This document shows, piece by piece, positions 7,481 through 14,715 of a stretch of 64,000 bases of DNA. Position numbers and translations under genes: made by a program. Source of the stretch: Candidatus Symbiopectobacterium sp. NZEC151 (GTDB lineage: Bacteria > Pseudomonadota > Gammaproteobacteria > Enterobacterales > Enterobacteriaceae); contig NZ_JAGFPE010000001.1 of assembly GCF_025962655.1 (NCBI RefSeq), positions 434,001 through 498,000 on the forward strand. The letters are read 5' to 3'. Below the pieces are notes generated by a model, which searched no databases, was not told where the DNA came from, and worked only from the letters and a program-made list of their open reading frames with translations. How positions within the stretch are numbered: the stretch's first letter is position 1; every line of letters begins with the position of its first letter.

Positions 7481-7939
7481 TTATCTCCATTCCTTGGCAA
7501 TGGCAATAGAGCACTCAGATTGATGAATGAGCCCAGCGTCGTCTGTTGGTGCTGAGTCAATATTATGATCATAAAGAAATATTTTAAATGTATAGCAACC
7601 AGGCTGCTCGATTGTATAGGTTTCTATAAATGAATGCTGTACGCAATAATCACCATTGCGCGAAAGGTAGCCTTTATGACGTAGAGGGCTTGATTTTGTC
7701 TCGCCGCTTGAAATATCCAATCCATTATAAAGTACTGTTATATAAAATGAGTATGGCGCTCCTCTTGGGAGGTTCACGACAGCAACATTTAGCACGAAAG
7801 ACATTTCATTTGGAAACTTATCACTATCAAGGCATATCAAAGCCCCATCAGGCGGCAATGAAGGAATCTCAGGATAAGAAACTTGGGAGCTGGACGCATA
7901 GAAATATGCAATTCTGGCTTGTTTCGCTTCAACTGACAT
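7481..7939 (-). CDS. Unknown beta-rich protein between repressor and membrane protein, rex position
   Basis: A 152-residue soluble protein with alternating hydrophobic strands (SFVLNVAVVNL, YSFYITVLYNG, YTFKIFLYDHN), suggesting a beta-sandwich. No signal peptide or catalytic motif is visible and I recognise no family. It starts with AGGAAA upstream and ends two bases before the start of the membrane-protein gene, so the two are coupled. It sits where lambda has rexA, downstream of the repressor. A role in excluding other phages is a hypothesis only. Confidence 0.7.
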   Translation of the reverse strand: MSVEAKQARIAYFYASSSQVSYPEIPSLPPDGALICLDSDKFPNEMSFVLNVAVVNLPRGAPYSFYITVLYNGLDISSGETKSSPLRHKGYLSRNGDYCVQHSFIETYTIEQPGCYTFKIFLYDHNIDSAPTDDAGLIHQSECSIAIAKEWR

Positions 7940-7991
7940 TTTGATTTCCTGCTGTTACTTGTCGCAAAACTTTCCATCAGACCACACAAGC

Positions 7992-8441
7992 CTAAGCCCT
8001 TGCTTTCTCCGAATGGTCTGAACTCTTTCCTTTATCTATCCACTTCCTCACCCTTAATTCTATTGCATCTAAGTAAGCGCGAGCATCCTTGTCCGCCCAA
8101 TCCGGTGGCGTTGAAGTATCTTTGGATAGAATGAAGTCAACAATAAGCTTGATCGCCTCATCTGCTGCTTGGTAGTCATTCCATGGGTGTGAATCGACAT
8201 CATTAATCGGATGGTCTAGCGTACCTATTTCCAGTCCCAATTTTTCTTCGATTTCTCTGGCAAGAGGCGATCCCATATTTCTCGGATTGCCACTTTTGCT
8301 GTCCATAGCCTGATTTTTTATCTGTGACAGTGTTGCATCTGTCCTTGCTCTACCAAGAGCGACATTGAGACCGGCAATAGTTTTATGCTGGTTGATTAGT
8401 TCAAGCAGCCACTCTCGCCTTATTTCTTCAATCGTCTGCAT
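7992..8441 (-). CDS. Prophage CI-like repressor lacking a peptidase domain
   Basis: A 149-residue protein whose first 75 residues (IEEIRREWLLELI, GRARTDATLSQIKNQA, MGSPLAREIEEKLGL) match the helix-turn-helix domain of lambdoid repressors of the phi80/N15-like group. The remainder has no S24/LexA-type Ala-Gly cleavage site or Ser-Lys dyad. It is transcribed leftward from between two operator clusters and faces the Cro-like gene. It would hold both early promoters off in the lysogen; the loss of the cleavable domain suggests a non-standard induction route. Confidence 0.82.
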   Translation of the reverse strand: MQTIEEIRREWLLELINQHKTIAGLNVALGRARTDATLSQIKNQAMDSKSGNPRNMGSPLAREIEEKLGLEIGTLDHPINDVDSHPWNDYQAADEAIKLIVDFILSKDTSTPPDWADKDARAYLDAIELRVRKWIDKGKSSDHSEKARA

Positions 8442-8477
8442 GTCTTCATAAGCTCTTTGGTTTGAATAACGTTATTG

Positions 8478-8494
8478 AATAGCACTTCGCTAAG
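8478..8494. promoter_or_regulatory. Operator copy near the repressor promoter (OR)
   Basis: AATAGCACTTCGCTAAG, a weaker match to the AATAGCG-N3-CGCTATT family. It lies upstream of the repressor start and may serve autoregulation. It is preceded by the palindrome AATAACGTTATT (8465-8476). Confidence 0.55.
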
Positions 8495-8516
8495 TATGGG
8501 AAGACGTGAAACGCTA

Positions 8517-8544
8517 TTGACATGCATTAGCGTCACGCTATTAT
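8517..8544 (+). promoter_or_regulatory. Rightward early promoter (PR-like)
   Basis: A perfect TTGACA -35 box (8517-8522) and TATTAT -10 box (8539-8544) with a 16-base spacer. It drives the Cro-like gene and the rightward early operon. An operator fills the spacer. Confidence 0.85.
8526..8542. promoter_or_regulatory. Repressor operator inside the rightward promoter (OR)
   Basis: ATTAGCGTCACGCTATT, 17 bp, matching the operators at the leftward promoter. It lies between the -35 and -10 boxes, a position that would exclude polymerase. A CGCTATT half-site also precedes the -35 box. Confidence 0.75.
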
Positions 8545-8578
8545 TTGTGTGTGAATAGCACATAGGATCGCCACTTGA

Positions 8579-8830
8579 ATGAACCTTAAAACATACACAA
8601 ACATGCTTCGCGGGCGAGCAGCTCGGCTGGGACGTGAGTTAAACGTTCCATCAGTGCTGATTTCCCAGTGGGCTAACGGAATCCGGCCAATCCCCGCTGA
8701 ACGCTGCCCCGAGATCGAGAAAGCAACGAGCGGTGCTGTTACCTGCGAAGAACTTCGCCCTGATGTTGATTGGGCGTACCTGCGCAGTACAGATCGAGGG
8801 CAGGGTACACAACCCAGCCAGTTAGCGTAA
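8579..8830 (+). CDS. Cro-like DNA-binding protein (YdaS family)
   Basis: An 83-residue helix-turn-helix protein. RAARLGRELNVPSVLISQWANGIRPIP gives the HTH and the ISQWANG recognition segment of YdaS/Cro-type regulators. It is the first gene after the rightward promoter and divergent from the repressor, which is the classical cro position. It would repress the repressor gene in the lytic state. The 35-base leader carries an AGGA ribosome-binding site. Confidence 0.8.
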   Translation: MNLKTYTNMLRGRAARLGRELNVPSVLISQWANGIRPIPAERCPEIEKATSGAVTCEELRPDVDWAYLRSTDRGQGTQPSQLA

Positions 8831-8858
8831 CTACCAGAAGAAAGGGGGAAAGGTAGGT

Positions 8859-9323
8859 ATGGCCGACATCAAAGAAACCATCAAAGCGATGTGCAAGGCG
8901 TATCCAGGCGGACGTAACGCAATGGCCGGTGCCCTGGGTATGACTATCGCTCAATTCAACAACAACCTTTACGAGAAGAACGGTTGCCGTTTCTTCGAAA
9001 ACCACGAACTTGAGGCTATGGAAGACCTCTCCGGCACATCGTTGCTGGCGGAATACTTTGCTCAACGCCGTGGGGCACTGCTGGTGGATGCACCGAAGTT
9101 TGACGACCTGGATCACGAGGAACTCTACACCCTTGCAATCCACACAGCTGCAAGCCGGGGAAGGGTAGATCAGATTATTGCGGCTGCTATTGAGGATGGC
9201 GTTATCGATGACAGTGAAGCGAAAGAAATCATGCATCACCACTCCCGTCACCTTGCGGCGCGTGAAGCGGAGATTCGTTCAATTCTGGCCTTGTTTGGTC
9301 GCAAGAAGAGGAAAACGCAATGA
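8859..9323 (+). CDS. YmfL/CII-type phage regulator
   Basis: A 154-residue protein close in pattern to E. coli e14 YmfL. AMCKAYPGGRNAMAGALGM then IAQFNNNLYEKNGCRFFENHELEAMEDLSG are family signatures; the N-terminal HTH-like region binds DNA. Members are found directly after cro-like genes and are classed with phage CII-type regulators. It has a good GGGGGAAAGG ribosome-binding site. Its role in setting the lysis-lysogeny choice is inferred. Confidence 0.8.
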   Translation: MADIKETIKAMCKAYPGGRNAMAGALGMTIAQFNNNLYEKNGCRFFENHELEAMEDLSGTSLLAEYFAQRRGALLVDAPKFDDLDHEELYTLAIHTAASRGRVDQIIAAAIEDGVIDDSEAKEIMHHHSRHLAAREAEIRSILALFGRKKRKTQ

Positions 9324-9772
9324 ACGGGATATCCAGAAAGGGTGATGCCCCGAGTGTGCAGCTCAGGGCATCGGTGCGTGTAATTAATCGGTGTAGAGAA
9401 ACTAAACGCATGAACAGTGTAACGCAGGCTACCGGCTTCCCGCAATTGCGGTGTGTTCCTGTTGCTGGTGGATGTTCACCGGTGCCGTTCTCGTATGAGC
9501 TAAATGTACAGGGCCAATGGACACCCATCAACTACCAGTTTGCCGCGTGGTTGGTAGATGAATTACGCCGCAAACATCGGGGTGAGTCATGCAAGAACAA
9601 GTCACAGAACTCGACAGGCGTTACCTCGATCCGTATGGAAAAGTTGTCCGCGTCATCGGATACGACCGCCAGAACGAGCGCGTTATTTTCATGCGGGAAG
9701 GGTATGAGCATGAATGCGTCCAGCCTCTCTGGCATTTCAAAGCAAAATTCACGAGGAAGCCATGAGCGTTAA
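9320..9772 (+). CDS. Hypothetical phage protein with a long out-of-frame overlap
   Basis: The frame starts with ATG overlapping the YmfL-like stop (ATGA) with a GAGG ribosome-binding site. Residues 35 to 90 (FPQLRCVPVAGG, PVPFSYELNVQGQW, YQFAAWLVDELRRKHRGE) look like a real conserved phage protein. Beyond about residue 90 the frame runs over the DUF4222 gene and into the start of the replication gene, where composition turns Ser/Thr-rich and looks like shadow coding. A lost stop codon near 9585 is likely. An internal start at 9410 is possible. Confidence 0.55.
   Translation: MNGISRKGDAPSVQLRASVRVINRCRETKRMNSVTQATGFPQLRCVPVAGGCSPVPFSYELNVQGQWTPINYQFAAWLVDELRRKHRGESCKNKSQNSTGVTSIRMEKLSASSDTTARTSALFSCGKGMSMNASSLSGISKQNSRGSHER
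9589..9765 (+). CDS. DUF4222 family small phage protein
   Basis: A 58-residue protein with the pattern LDRRYLDPYGKVVRVIGYDR, then RVIFMREGYEHECVQP, matching DUF4222. It overlaps the previous frame on another phase and ends with ATGA overlapping the start of the replication gene. Function unknown; common in lambdoid early operons. Confidence 0.75.
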   Translation: MQEQVTELDRRYLDPYGKVVRVIGYDRQNERVIFMREGYEHECVQPLWHFKAKFTRKP

Positions 9773-10796
9773 GCTATCTGCATTTGTCTGGGACGGCTGT
9801 GCATCGTCAGGCATGAAACTAGCGTCAGTGGCCATCATGGCACGGCTTGCTGATTTCTCGTCTGATGATGGCGTTTGCTGGCCCTCAATCGACACCATAG
9901 CCAGGCAACTGGGGGCAGGGCCGAGCACGGTTCGCACGACTATAGCCAAGCTGGAGAAAGAGGGCTGGCTGACACGTACCCAGCGCCGGAAGGGCAACCG
10001 CAATGCATCGAACATGTATCAACTGAACGTTGCAAAGCTGTATGCCGCTGCTCAATCTCACCTGTCAGATTCTGACCCGTCAAAATCTGACACATCAAAT
10101 CCTGACGCATCAAAATCTGAGGGTTCAAAATCTGACGCCTCAAAATTTGACCCGTCAAAATCGAGCAATAACGGCAGTTTTGACCCTCCAGAATCTGGCG
10201 GGGATCCGTCAGTAAATTCAAAACAAGATCCATCAGGTAAAACCTCTTGTCAGGCTGAACCGCCTGACGACCCTGATCAACGGGTTTTGGATCATTTCAA
10301 CCAGGTTACTAACTCTGGCTATCGGGATGGCAAGACCACGATGGGGTACATCCGTGGGCGACTGTCTGAACCTGATTACGTCGCTGAGGACTTGATTCTG
10401 GTTGTGGACTACCTGACGGCGAAATGGCTTAACGATCCGAAGATGTGCGACTACCTGCGTCCCAAGACGATTTTTGGCCCTGAAAACTTCCCAGAATATT
10501 ACGACAAGGCCCGAAAATGGGATGCCAGCGGTCGCCCTGCGTGCGTCGATGGGAAATGGATCCGACCAGGGGATATGTCCGCTGTTCCGGTTGATGTCAC
10601 CGAACGTGATGCCGCCTACCGCCGTTTCATTGGCAGTGCATTACCCGCAAAGAACCCCAGCCAGATTGAAATTCAGGTGCGTTCCGAAGCCAGCAAAGCT
10701 GGGCTGAAATCAGCGAAACCAGAGTTTGCAATGAGCCGCTGGAATTCCATCTGGAAAGACGTTACCCAGCGCCAGCAGGGAGGGAAAGCCGCATGA
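9762..10796 (+). CDS. Phage replication protein (O-like, winged helix)
   Basis: A 344-residue initiator-type protein. The N-terminus (KLASVAIMARLADFSSDDGVCWPSIDTIARQLG, seen in two pieces, then STVRTTIAKLEKEGWL) is a winged-helix DNA-binding domain. A Ser/Asp/Pro/Lys-rich linker (about residues 100 to 140) is encoded by tandem 15-bp repeats. The C-terminal part (NSGYRDGKTT, LRPKTIFGPENF) matches the conserved phage replisome-organiser C-terminal domain. The linker DNA is probably the replication origin, as in lambda O. The start at 9762 overlaps the previous stop. Confidence 0.82.
   Translation: MSVKLSAFVWDGCASSGMKLASVAIMARLADFSSDDGVCWPSIDTIARQLGAGPSTVRTTIAKLEKEGWLTRTQRRKGNRNASNMYQLNVAKLYAAAQSHLSDSDPSKSDTSNPDASKSEGSKSDASKFDPSKSSNNGSFDPPESGGDPSVNSKQDPSGKTSCQAEPPDDPDQRVLDHFNQVTNSGYRDGKTTMGYIRGRLSEPDYVAEDLILVVDYLTAKWLNDPKMCDYLRPKTIFGPENFPEYYDKARKWDASGRPACVDGKWIRPGDMSAVPVDVTERDAAYRRFIGSALPAKNPSQIEIQVRSEASKAGLKSAKPEFAMSRWNSIWKDVTQRQQGGKAA
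10065..10169. repeat. Seven 15-bp iterons, probable prophage replication origin
   Basis: Seven consecutive units of consensus TCAAAATCTGACNCN occupy 10065-10169 inside the replication gene, each an exact 15 bases. Lambda ori is likewise a set of iterons in gene O. AT-rich sequence follows. Confidence 0.72.
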
Positions 10797-11017
10797 TAAC
10801 CGACGATATCGCATTAGCCGAAAAGCTTGAAAGCAAACGCCTGTGGCGCAGAGCAGCCCGTGTATGGCTGACGGTACTTGATCAAACCAAAGGGATGCAA
10901 GCACGTGCAGAGGTGGCCCGCCGCCGTGAGAAATGCCAGATCAGCGCAAACGGACTGAGAAGCGAATACAGCGGCATCAGAGTGATGACGGCAGCGGGAG
11001 GGGTACTCCATGACTGA
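10793..11017 (+). CDS. PerC-like small protein
   Basis: A 74-residue basic protein. AEKLESKRLWRRAARVWLTVL followed by ARAEVARRREKC matches the PerC-type pattern seen in many lambdoid phages (two segments, each under 22 residues). Plasmid PerC activates virulence genes; the phage version's target is unknown. ATGA overlap with the replication gene implies coupling. Confidence 0.62.
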   Translation: MITDDIALAEKLESKRLWRRAARVWLTVLDQTKGMQARAEVARRREKCQISANGLRSEYSGIRVMTAAGGVLHD

Positions 11018-11876
11018 CTTCTCCCAAACCGAGTACGTGCTGGCATTGAATGCCTACAAGGCGGAAGTTGCTCACAAACTTAAGGATGTTGGCGATCAAT
11101 GGCGCACTCCGGATCCGCTGTTCTGGGGTATCAATGCAATGTTTGGACCTCTGGTGCTGGACCTGTTCAGCGACGGCGAAAACTCGAAGTGTGAAGCTTT
11201 CTACACAGCAGAAGATAACGCGCTGGCGCAGGACTGGTCCGCGTGCCTGGCTGAGTTGAACGGTGCAGCGTTTGGCAATCCGCCGTATTCCCGCGCCAAA
11301 CAGCACGAAGGCCAGTACATCACCGGCATGCGTCACATCATCGAGCACGTTATAGCAATGCGTGAATTGGGTGGGCGCTATGTGTTCCTCATCAAATCAG
11401 CCACGTCAGAGGTTTGGTGGCCTGAACAGGCAGACCATATCGCGTTTATCCGTGGCCGTATTGGCTTCGACCTGCCGACCTGGTTCAAACCGAAAGACGA
11501 AAAGCAGGTGGCAACCAGTGCATTCTTTGCTGGCGCAATAGCCGTGTTTGACAAGCAATGGCACGGTCCGGCGAATGCCTATATCGAGCGTGATCGGCTG
11601 TATGCCCAGGGTGAAGCATTCATGGCGCAGATCCGCAAAGAGGCCGCGAAACTGGCACCACAGCAGCAGCCCACCATTCCAGAAACAACCAATACGGTGT
11701 GGCCCGCAGAGGTTAATTTTCTGTTCGATCAGGTGCCAACAGCCGCAGTGCTTTCAGCCCATTTGCAGCACAAGCTGCGCAGCCACATCAACCGCCTGAA
11801 ACTTGAAGGCATCCCTGACAACACCATCATCACGACCGCAGAAGCACTTACCGCAGCAATGGGAGCAGCAGCATGA
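11010..11876 (+). CDS. Phage DNA N6-adenine methyltransferase
   Basis: A 288-residue Dam-like enzyme of the phage N-6-adenine methyltransferase family. The catalytic NPPYS motif is at residues 90 to 94, the DQWRTPDPLFW N-terminal motif is typical of the family, and the SAM-binding LDLFS segment lies near residues 50 to 54. It probably methylates GATC-like or other phage sites to protect against restriction or to time replication. It overlaps the PerC-like gene by 8 bases and the cytosine methylase start by 4. No restriction partner is present. Confidence 0.88.
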   Translation: MTDFSQTEYVLALNAYKAEVAHKLKDVGDQWRTPDPLFWGINAMFGPLVLDLFSDGENSKCEAFYTAEDNALAQDWSACLAELNGAAFGNPPYSRAKQHEGQYITGMRHIIEHVIAMRELGGRYVFLIKSATSEVWWPEQADHIAFIRGRIGFDLPTWFKPKDEKQVATSAFFAGAIAVFDKQWHGPANAYIERDRLYAQGEAFMAQIRKEAAKLAPQQQPTIPETTNTVWPAEVNFLFDQVPTAAVLSAHLQHKLRSHINRLKLEGIPDNTIITTAEALTAAMGAAA

Positions 11877-13702
11877 AGGAAATTATCGTTGATAACTTTG
11901 CTGGTGGTGGCGGTGCTTCCACTGGAATTGAAATGGCAATTGGCCGCAGTGTCGATATTGCGATTAACCATGACCCGAACGCGATCGCCATGCACACCAC
12001 GAATCACCCAGATACGCTGCACTACTGCGAATCAGTGTTTGATATTGATCCGGTTGCTGCGACCGCTGGCCGTCCTGTTGGACTGGCATGGTTTAGTCCT
12101 GATTGCCGCCATTTTTCGAAAGCCAAAGGCAGTAAGCCAGTTAAAAAAGAGATTCGCGGTCTGGCTTGGGTTGTCCTGCGCTGGGCTCTGCAAACACGTT
12201 TTCGCGTTGGCATGCTGGAGAACGTGGAAGAGTTTAAAACCTGGGGGCCATTGAACACCGCAGAAGATGGGACACAACACCCCGATCCGGCGCGTGCCGG
12301 TGAAACATTTGAGGCATTCGTGGGGATGCTGACCACGGGTATCGCAATAAATCACCCCGCTTTGATTGAGTGCTGCGAGGTGCTGGGCATTGATGTTGAC
12401 GGGGAAGATGCGAAAAGCTTATCCGCTGGCTTGGGTTATACCGTTGAATATCGTGAATTGCGGGCCTGTGATTATGGCGCTCCGACCATCCGCAAACGCT
12501 TTTTCATGGTGATGCGTCGTGACGGTAAGCCGGTCACATGGCCGGAGGCTACGCACGGGGATCCAAAATCACCAGCAGTTCAGGCTGGCAAGCTGAAACC
12601 GTGGCGCACAGCTGCCGAATGCATCGACTGGTCAATCCCATGCCCGAGCATCTTTGAACGTTCCCGTCCATTGGCCGAGAACACCTTGAAACGCATTGCG
12701 CGCGGCATTCAGCGGTTCGTGCTGGATAACCCGACGCCATTCATCGTGAAGTGCAACCACACAAGCACAAAGACCAAATACGATTGTTTCCGTGGTCAGT
12801 CACTGACAGAGCCGTTGCAGACCATCACCAAGACGCACGGTTATGCGCTTGTCAGCCCACATCTGACAAAATTCCGTACCGGTGCAACGGGGCAGGAGGT
12901 TACCGAACCAATGCCGACGGTTACCGCTGGTTCGTCGGTGCGACCTGGTGGTAATGGGCATGCGCTCGGCATGGTAGAGGCAACATTGGCGCCGTTCGTC
13001 GCTGGTGCTGGTGGCCCAAAATATTCAGCCAAACCTCGCAGCGTCGAGCAACCTATGCATACGCTGGTCAATACGAACCATGCATGCGTTGTTGCACCAG
13101 TTATCGCGCGTATCGGTCAAACCGGTTTTGGTGGAGGAAAGTCTCAACTGGTATCCGCGTTCCTGGCTAAACACTTTGGCGGAAATTATTCCGGCGCCGG
13201 TGTGGCGATGGATGAGCCAGCCCATACGGTCACGACAACCGATCACCACGCGCTCGTAACATCAAACCTCATCAAGATGCGCGGTACGAATACGGGACAG
13301 CCAACAGACACGCCGCTGCAAACCGTTACGGCCGGTGGCAATCATTTTGGCGAGGTCAGGGCGTTCTTGCTGAAATATTATGGCAACGAGAAAGAGGGGC
13401 TGAATATTGAGGATCCTCTGCACACGGTTACCAGCCGTGATCGGTTTGGCCTGGTCACGGTTGAGGGCATCGACTATCAGATTGTCGATATCGGCATGCG
13501 CATGTTGCAGCCACATGAGCTTTATGCCGCTCAAGGCTTCCCCAACTGGTACATCATCGACCAGGACTATCGTGGTGTGAAATACGCCAAGGACAAGCAG
13601 GTAGCTCGGTGTGGTAATGCGGTGCCGCCGCCGTTTGCAGAGGCGCTTGTGCGTGCAAACCTGCCGGAAATGTGCGTCGAACGTCAGGGAGTGGCCGCAT
13701 GA
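11873..13702 (+). CDS. DNA cytosine-5 methyltransferase with repeat-rich target region
   Basis: A 609-residue C5-methyltransferase. Motif I is FAGGGGAS (residues 9 to 16), the catalytic Cys is in SPDC (Cys78), and motif VI is ENVEEF (116 to 121). The C-terminus has the QGFP and RCGNAVPP motifs (IX/X). Between about residues 290 and 530 six degenerate repeats of roughly 45 to 60 residues each carry a (E/Q/T/D)P-x-x-T-x-(T/V) core; they fill the target-recognition region. No cognate endonuclease is present, so it is probably an orphan enzyme for anti-restriction. Confidence 0.88.
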   Translation: MKEIIVDNFAGGGGASTGIEMAIGRSVDIAINHDPNAIAMHTTNHPDTLHYCESVFDIDPVAATAGRPVGLAWFSPDCRHFSKAKGSKPVKKEIRGLAWVVLRWALQTRFRVGMLENVEEFKTWGPLNTAEDGTQHPDPARAGETFEAFVGMLTTGIAINHPALIECCEVLGIDVDGEDAKSLSAGLGYTVEYRELRACDYGAPTIRKRFFMVMRRDGKPVTWPEATHGDPKSPAVQAGKLKPWRTAAECIDWSIPCPSIFERSRPLAENTLKRIARGIQRFVLDNPTPFIVKCNHTSTKTKYDCFRGQSLTEPLQTITKTHGYALVSPHLTKFRTGATGQEVTEPMPTVTAGSSVRPGGNGHALGMVEATLAPFVAGAGGPKYSAKPRSVEQPMHTLVNTNHACVVAPVIARIGQTGFGGGKSQLVSAFLAKHFGGNYSGAGVAMDEPAHTVTTTDHHALVTSNLIKMRGTNTGQPTDTPLQTVTAGGNHFGEVRAFLLKYYGNEKEGLNIEDPLHTVTSRDRFGLVTVEGIDYQIVDIGMRMLQPHELYAAQGFPNWYIIDQDYRGVKYAKDKQVARCGNAVPPPFAEALVRANLPEMCVERQGVAA

Positions 13703-14076
13703 AGCTCAACAAGAAACAGCGTGAAGAATTACGCATGAAGTTCGGCGGTCGGTGCGCTTATTGCGGTGAAATTTTAACTGCTCGTTTTCATGTCGATCAC
13801 GTCGAGCCGGTATTGCGAAATATCAGCAAGAGTTACGCGATGGAAAGACCGGAAAACAACACGCTGGAAAATCTTTATCCCGCCTGTATCCCATGCAATC
13901 TGTACAAAGCCAGTTGCTCGGTAGAGCTATTTAGAGAGCGAATAGCAACACAGGTTGATGTAACTCGCAGGGCATCACGTAGCTATCGAACTGCCGAGGT
14001 ATTTGGCCTTGTTAAGCCTACCGGAACCCCCGTCGTGTTCTGGTTCGAAAAATACCAGCGGGAGGACGCAGCATGA
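13699..14076 (+). CDS. HNH endonuclease
   Basis: A 125-residue HNH protein. CAYCGEIL and ARFHVDHVEPV followed by ENLYPACIPCN give two CxxC zinc pairs flanking the catalytic His-His/Asn core. The start at 13699 overlaps the methylase stop as ATGA. Small phage HNH enzymes nick DNA during packaging or homing; a role beside the two methylases is unknown. Confidence 0.82.
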   Translation: MKLNKKQREELRMKFGGRCAYCGEILTARFHVDHVEPVLRNISKSYAMERPENNTLENLYPACIPCNLYKASCSVELFRERIATQVDVTRRASRSYRTAEVFGLVKPTGTPVVFWFEKYQREDAA

Positions 14077-14345
14077 GCGGAAAGGTAATTCTCACTGAGT
14101 ACAAGTACGACACAAGTAGTCATGAGTCTTTTAAAAAGTGGGTTGTCAGGCAGCGGAGCGGTATCACAGGCACGGTTCTGGAACAAAACGTAACGCTTGA
14201 GAGAAATGGTTACGGGAAGGTTATTCCGCATGTCGCGCTTGATGATTTTCCGCAAGGACTATCAGAGCGCGAAGCAATGCTAAAGCTGGCTGACTGGTTA
14301 CACCGAATCAGCGTGTCGATAGAAGACCACTGGAGTACGCCATGA
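14073..14345 (+). CDS. Hypothetical prophage protein (90 aa)
   Basis: A 90-residue soluble protein (start MSGKVILTEYKYDTSSHES, end SVSIEDHWSTP). It is ATGA-coupled to the genes on both sides. No family was recognised. Confidence 0.6.
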   Translation: MSGKVILTEYKYDTSSHESFKKWVVRQRSGITGTVLEQNVTLERNGYGKVIPHVALDDFPQGLSEREAMLKLADWLHRISVSIEDHWSTP

Positions 14346-14707
14346 GATTAACCCTGCCATTCCCACCCAGCGTAAACAGCTACTGGCGCGCTCCGAACAA
14401 GGGGGCGTTAACTGGCAGGCACCTGGTCAGTGCTGCTGGTCGCAAATACCTTACCAACGCCATTGCTGACGTAGTGGAACAGCTAAACCGTTATCCCAAA
14501 CCACGTACCGATTTGGTATCGGTAAAAGTCATCCTCATGCCACCCGATAGAAAACGTCGGGATCTGGATAACTACCTGAAAGCGTTATTTGACTCCCTTA
14601 CCCATGCGGGTATCTGGCTGGACGACAGCCAGGTAAAACGGATGCTGGTGGAGTGGGGGCCGGTAACTCGTGGTGGCAAGGCTGAAATAACCATTGAGAC
14701 GTTTTGA
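14342..14707 (+). CDS. rusA: RusA Holliday-junction resolvase
   Basis: A 121-residue RusA family nuclease. LPFPPSVNSYWR is the family start signature; catalytic acidic residues lie in RRDLDNYLKALFDSL and GIWLDDSQVK. It cleaves four-way DNA junctions with Mg, resolving recombination intermediates and branched concatemers before packaging. ATGA overlap with the previous gene. Confidence 0.92.
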   Translation: MRLTLPFPPSVNSYWRAPNKGALTGRHLVSAAGRKYLTNAIADVVEQLNRYPKPRTDLVSVKVILMPPDRKRRDLDNYLKALFDSLTHAGIWLDDSQVKRMLVEWGPVTRGGKAEITIETF

Positions 14708-14715
14708 GGGATGGC

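Noticed and set aside
13554..13736. Antisense ORFs across the methylase and later host genes
   Set aside because: Long antisense frames in GC-rich genes are codon-bias shadows; none has a ribosome-binding site or family features.
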